Assembly (NCBI GenBank): GCA_018648945.1
Contig: JABGQJ010000222.1
Span: 1-10,620, forward strand
Length of the DNA stretch: 10,620 nt
Reading direction: 5' to 3'
Origin: Victivallales bacterium
GTDB taxonomy: Bacteria > Verrucomicrobiota > Lentisphaeria > Oligosphaerales > Lenti-02
Positions 6,993 through 10,620 of this stretch are shown one piece after another. Position numbers and translations under genes: made by a program. The notes beneath the pieces were generated by a model. The model saw only the letters and a program-made list of their open reading frames with translations, was not told where the DNA came from and did not search any database. The stretch's first letter is position 1. Each line of letters starts with the position of its first letter.

Positions 6993-8360
6993 ATGAGGAA
7001 ACGAACCGAAGCAGGAGTGACCCGGCGGGATTTCCTGCGTGGCAGCGGCGTGGCGGCGGCGGCAGTGGCCGCCCCCCTGATCGTGCCTTCATCCGTGCTC
7101 GGAGCACCGGGGAAGATCACGCCCAATGACCGCATCGGTGTGGCGGTGATCGGGATCGGGGCGATGGGGAAGGGGCACCTGAACTGGTCTCTCGGCAATC
7201 CGGGCGTCCAACTCCGGGCGGTCTGCGAGGTCGATACAGAGCGGCGCAACTATGCCTGGAAGAGGGCCTGCGACCGCTATGGTCACCAGGACTGCAAGCG
7301 CTACAACGACTACCGGGAGATTCTGGCAAGAGACGATATCGACGCCGTGCTCATCGCCACGCCCGACCACTGGCATACGTTGCAGGCCATCGACGCAGCC
7401 AAGGCCGGCAAGGACATCTATGCCGAGAAACCGGTCTCGCTCACCATCGGCGAAGGGCAACGGCTCATCGAGGTGGTCCGGCAGCGGGCGCGGGTGTTCC
7501 AGACGGGCACGCAGTACCGTTCCCTGGCAACGACCAATCGCATTGTCAACTTCGTCCGCGAGGGCGGCCTGGGCCAGGTGAAGTCAGTATTCACCTTGTG
7601 GTCCCGGCTCGGCCAGTTCGGCTCCTCGTTCATTCCGGTGAACCCGCCGCTCCCCGCGGAGCCGGTCCCAGATGGGCTGGACTGGGATCTGTGGGTCGGG
7701 CCCGCCCCCTGGCACGACTACAACTCACGCTACCACCGCAACCCCATCCCAGGAGTCGTGCCGTGGGCGTTCTGCGAAGACTTCGGGGCCGCATCGGTGA
7801 CCTACAACTTCTCCCACAGCGCCGACGTGATCCAGTATGCCATCGGCATGGAACGTAGCGGCCCGGTCGAGATCCTGCACCCCCGCGACGGACAGTTCCC
7901 CACCCTCACCTTCCGCTACGCCAACGGCGTCCTCGTCCACCTGATCGACCACTGGGGCGTGGTGAAGGATCAATACCACGCGCTGCCGGATGGCACCCGC
8001 CCGAGCGGCAATTTCGGCGGGGTCTTCGTCGGCGAACGGGGCTGGCTCAGTTCCACCTATGGCGGCAACCGGATCGAGGGCGGTCCGGAGAGCATTTTTG
8101 CGGACATGGGCCTGCCCAACCGAGTGGTGAGCCGAGCCAACAACCACCACGGCAGTTGGCTGGATTGCATCCGGAATCGTGGGAAGTGCAGCGCCGACGA
8201 GGAGATTGGGCACCGGGCCGCCTCCTTGGGGTACTTGGCGATCATCTCCCACAAGCTGGAACGGTCGCTGAAGTGGGATCCGGTGAAGGAAGAGTTCCCG
8301 GATGATCCGGAAGCCAATCGTCTCCGCACGCGAGCCATGCGCGAACCGTGGAGGATGTAG
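6993..8360 (+). CDS. Tat-signal Gfo/Idh/MocA family NAD(P)-dependent oxidoreductase
   Basis: The 455-aa protein belongs to the family of sugar and cyclitol dehydrogenases typified by glucose-fructose oxidoreductase and inositol dehydrogenase. It opens with a twin-arginine signal (TRRDFLRG, then an Ala/Val-rich stretch and a likely cut near VLGA at about residue 38). The Rossmann domain starts at IGVAVIGIGAMGKG, with the dinucleotide loop G54-x-G56-x-x-G59, and carries AEKPVSL with the family Glu-Lys-Pro at 145-147 (the lysine is usually catalytic). The C-terminal alpha/beta domain includes NFSHSADVIQYAIG, where H275 and D278 sit in the usual substrate-site position. The tail FPDDPEANRLRTRAMREPWRM resembles that of many planctomycete-type paralogues. 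Tat export fits folding with bound cofactor in the cytoplasm, as in Zymomonas GFOR. The substrate is unknown. The next gene starts within 17 bp, so the pair is probably one operon. Confidence 0.93.
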   Translation: MRKRTEAGVTRRDFLRGSGVAAAAVAAPLIVPSSVLGAPGKITPNDRIGVAVIGIGAMGKGHLNWSLGNPGVQLRAVCEVDTERRNYAWKRACDRYGHQDCKRYNDYREILARDDIDAVLIATPDHWHTLQAIDAAKAGKDIYAEKPVSLTIGEGQRLIEVVRQRARVFQTGTQYRSLATTNRIVNFVREGGLGQVKSVFTLWSRLGQFGSSFIPVNPPLPAEPVPDGLDWDLWVGPAPWHDYNSRYHRNPIPGVVPWAFCEDFGAASVTYNFSHSADVIQYAIGMERSGPVEILHPRDGQFPTLTFRYANGVLVHLIDHWGVVKDQYHALPDGTRPSGNFGGVFVGERGWLSSTYGGNRIEGGPESIFADMGLPNRVVSRANNHHGSWLDCIRNRGKCSADEEIGHRAASLGYLAIISHKLERSLKWDPVKEEFPDDPEANRLRTRAMREPWRM

Positions 8361-8377
8361 ATATGGGAGAGCAAGCC

Positions 8378-10620
8378 ATGCATCGCTTCGGAACGTTCAC
8401 CTGTCTCCTGTCGCTCTGTCTTCTCGCCTCAACGCTGGCGGCCGTGGAGCCAATCCCCCTCAACGACCATACGCGGCTCGGCCAGCGACTCACTGCAACC
8501 ATGCCGTGGAACGGCGTCTGGATCACCGCGCCAAGTTGGTCCGACAACGAGGGGGGATTCACGCTGTCTCTCTGGGACTCCCCGAAACGCGGCAAGCTCC
8601 TGGCTCAGCAGGCCTTCGTGGGCATCATCGACAACGCTCGGGTTGAGGTATGGCTACCGACACGGGCAATGCCTGGCACGCTCTATTGGGAGATAACCAA
8701 ACGAACCGGAACCACGCGGGTTGGGCTCTACAGCGATGTTCTGACAGCGGAAACGGACGACTGCGCCTACCTCGATGGGGTGGCGGATCGCAAGCGGAGC
8801 TTCCGTTCCGGGCCATCCTACAGCCCAGGCCGGAAGTACGCCGACACCAAGGAGATGCTGGCAGTCCTGAAGTCCGATGCGGAACTCCCCGCAAGGATCA
8901 CCGCCTGCCGGGAACTCGCCTTCGCGGGCACCGCCGAGGCGATCCCCGTGCTGGCTGAACTGCTTGCGGACAAGAAGCTCTCACATTCGGCGCGGATCGC
9001 TCTGGAGGCGGTGCCAGGCCCAGCAGCCGGCGCTGCCCTCCGCAAGGCTCTGAACAGCCTGCAGGGAGCCCAGTTGGTCGGCGTGATCAACTCCATCGGC
9101 GTGCGCCGGGATGCCAAAGCCGAACCGAAGCTGACCCAGCTACTGAGTGCCCCCGACAAGGAAGTGGCGTCGGCTGCAGCAGTCGCGTTGGGTCGGATCG
9201 GGACACCGCCCGCCGGCAAGGCACTGGAAACAGCCTTGGCCGGCACGCGGGCTGACACGCGTCCGGCTGTGCTCGAGGGCAGCCTGAACTGTGCCGAAGC
9301 CCTGGCCGCAAGCGGCCAGAAGAACCAGGCACTGCGACTCTTCGGCCAGCTCAACAGCGCGGATATGCCCGTCCATGTCCGCGAAGCCGCTCTGCGCGGC
9401 ACGTTGCTCGCCAGCCGACCAGGCAACCTACCTCTGCTGATCAAACAACTCCACAGCCCCGACCTACCCGTATTCCGGGTCGCTCTCTGGGTCTTCCAGC
9501 GCGACTTCCCCGGGGCCGACGTGACCCGAACAGTCGCTGCCGAACTACCCAGACTCCCCGCACAAAGACGCCCTCTGCTGGTCGAGGCCTTGGGCGGCAG
9601 GGGTGACCCGGCGGGGCTACCAGCCCTGATCGCTGCCTTGGCAAAGGGGGAGAAGGACGTCCGACTGGCAGCCGTCCGGAGCCTGCCCCGGATCGGCGGA
9701 GACCCAGTTGTTCCCCCTCTCATCGAGGCCCTGATCGATCCGGAGGCCGCCGTGGCGGGGGCCGCTCGTGCCAGTCTCCTGCGCCTGCGGAGTCCGGCAG
9801 TGGACCCAGCCCTGATCGCGAAGATCGGCGATCCCAAAGCGAAGCTCCGGGTGACGGCCATGGGGCTAACCGCCCAGCGGCAGGTGAAAGCCGCCCTCCC
9901 CACTTTGCTCAAGATCCTTCGGGAGCCTGAACCCCCTGTTGTTCGTGTTGCGGCTCTCAATGCATTGCGTAGCCTGGCCGGCATCAGCGAGATCACCCCA
10001 CTCGTGCAGGCCTTGGCCAACGCGAAGGAACCTGCCGAATTGAAGGCTGCCGAGAGTGCTCTGGTGACCGTCTGCGGTCGCTGTGGCCCGAAAGCAGCAG
10101 AACCCGTCCTGAAGGCTCTGGCAGGCGCGCCCGAGGGCAGCGAGGCGCCGCTACTGCGGGCGCTGGCGCGAGGCGGAGGCCAGCAGGCTCTCGACGCTGT
10201 GATTCAGCGTCTGGAGGATCCCCGGGCCCCGATTCGCCAAGAAGCGTTGAAGCTACTGACCGTTTGGCGGGAGAGGACAGCGGTCCCTCCTCTGCTGGCG
10301 GTTGCAGAGAAGCCAAGGGATGATCGCGAAGGAATCCTGGCCATCCGTGCTCTCGTGCGCTTGGCCGGTCCACGCAAGGATGAATGGGGAACAGACATCA
10401 AGCTCCTGACGAAAGCCATGGGTTTGAGCAAGCGCCCGGACGAGAAGCGCCTGGCCTTGGGCGTGCTCGGCAGTGTGGCCACTCGCGAGACGCTCATCCT
10501 GGCAGCCAGGGCCCTCACCGATCCGGCCCTCAGCAAGGAAGCTGCGACGGCGACCGTGACCATCGCCGAGAAACTCCCCCGGCCTGGCGACGGCGATATC
10601 CGCGCGGCCATGGAGAAGGT
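8378..10620 (+). CDS. Secreted HEAT-repeat protein, 3'-truncated by window edge
   Basis: The frame has no stop from 8363 to the window end, giving at least 747 residues. Two in-frame ATGs each have a good ribosome site: 8363 (GGAGG, 8 bases before, inside the previous gene's end) and 8378 (GGGAGA, 7 bases before). I prefer 8378 because it gives a tidy Sec signal (MHRFGTFTCLLSLCLLASTLAAVEP). Residues about 22-145 are a beta-rich module with VEVWLPTRAMPGTLYWEITKRTG, of unknown role. From about 156 onward come many helical HEAT-type repeats of about 30-40 residues, such as AIPVLAELLADKKLSHSARIALEAV, EVASAAAVALGRIGTPPAGKAL and VVPPLIEALIDPEAAVAGAARASLLRL. HEAT solenoids act as protein- or ligand-binding scaffolds; no catalytic motif is visible. 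In planctomycete-like genomes such proteins can carry a further C-terminal domain (for example DUF1080), which would lie beyond the window. It is probably cotranscribed with the oxidoreductase. Confidence 0.85.
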   Translation, partial: MHRFGTFTCLLSLCLLASTLAAVEPIPLNDHTRLGQRLTATMPWNGVWITAPSWSDNEGGFTLSLWDSPKRGKLLAQQAFVGIIDNARVEVWLPTRAMPGTLYWEITKRTGTTRVGLYSDVLTAETDDCAYLDGVADRKRSFRSGPSYSPGRKYADTKEMLAVLKSDAELPARITACRELAFAGTAEAIPVLAELLADKKLSHSARIALEAVPGPAAGAALRKALNSLQGAQLVGVINSIGVRRDAKAEPKLTQLLSAPDKEVASAAAVALGRIGTPPAGKALETALAGTRADTRPAVLEGSLNCAEALAASGQKNQALRLFGQLNSADMPVHVREAALRGTLLASRPGNLPLLIKQLHSPDLPVFRVALWVFQRDFPGADVTRTVAAELPRLPAQRRPLLVEALGGRGDPAGLPALIAALAKGEKDVRLAAVRSLPRIGGDPVVPPLIEALIDPEAAVAGAARASLLRLRSPAVDPALIAKIGDPKAKLRVTAMGLTAQRQVKAALPTLLKILREPEPPVVRVAALNALRSLAGISEITPLVQALANAKEPAELKAAESALVTVCGRCGPKAAEPVLKALAGAPEGSEAPLLRALARGGGQQALDAVIQRLEDPRAPIRQEALKLLTVWRERTAVPPLLAVAEKPRDDREGILAIRALVRLAGPRKDEWGTDIKLLTKAMGLSKRPDEKRLALGVLGSVATRETLILAARALTDPALSKEAATATVTIAEKLPRPGDGDIRAAMEK

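Noticed and set aside
8818..10020. 400-codon minus-strand open frame opposite the HEAT-repeat gene
   Set aside because: Low-complexity Ala/Arg/Ser composition typical of an antisense shadow in GC-rich DNA; the plus strand encodes coherent HEAT repeats without a stop.

Overview
The window is GC-rich bacterial chromosome with a secreted polysaccharide-degradation theme. An S1-type sulfatase, two Tat-signal proteins (one of them a Gfo/Idh/MocA oxidoreductase), a large multidomain GH16 glycosidase and a HEAT-repeat secreted protein point to a member of the PVC group, most likely Planctomycetota or a relative such as Lentisphaerota, Kiritimatiellota or Verrucomicrobiota. This is inferred from gene families and architecture; no rRNA or other phylogenetic marker is present.

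Layout: (1) 3-1193 +, the 3' part of a sulfatase cut off by the window edge. (2) A 141-bp spacer with a degenerate heptanucleotide repeat and a small hairpin. (3) 1347-3296 +, a Tat-exported protein joining a carbohydrate-binding-like module to a calcineurin-type metallophosphoesterase. It is followed after 31 bp by (4) 3328-5610 +, a Sec-exported GH16 enzyme with N-terminal beta-sandwich, GH16, Ig-like and CBM6-like modules. (5) 5738-6526 on the minus strand, an unrecognised six-helix membrane protein convergent with the GH16 gene, with a hairpin between the two. (6) A 466-bp gene-free spacer holding a second, different heptad repeat and a larger inverted repeat. (7) 6993-8360 +, a Tat-signal Gfo/Idh/MocA oxidoreductase, followed after 17 bp by (8) 8378-10620 +, a secreted HEAT-repeat protein running off the window.

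A plausible joint role: GH16 cleaves a beta-linked polysaccharide outside the cytoplasm, the sulfatase removes sulfate esters, the CBM-phosphoesterase removes phosphate or acts on a bound glycan, and the oxidoreductase modifies a released sugar. Only the short gaps (31 bp and 17 bp) support cotranscription directly; the shared pathway is inference. I found no RNA genes, CRISPR array, insertion sequence or phage genes. No clearly new defence or mobile system is visible. The least explained items are the orphan membrane protein, the CBM-phosphoesterase fusion and the heptad repeats in the spacers.
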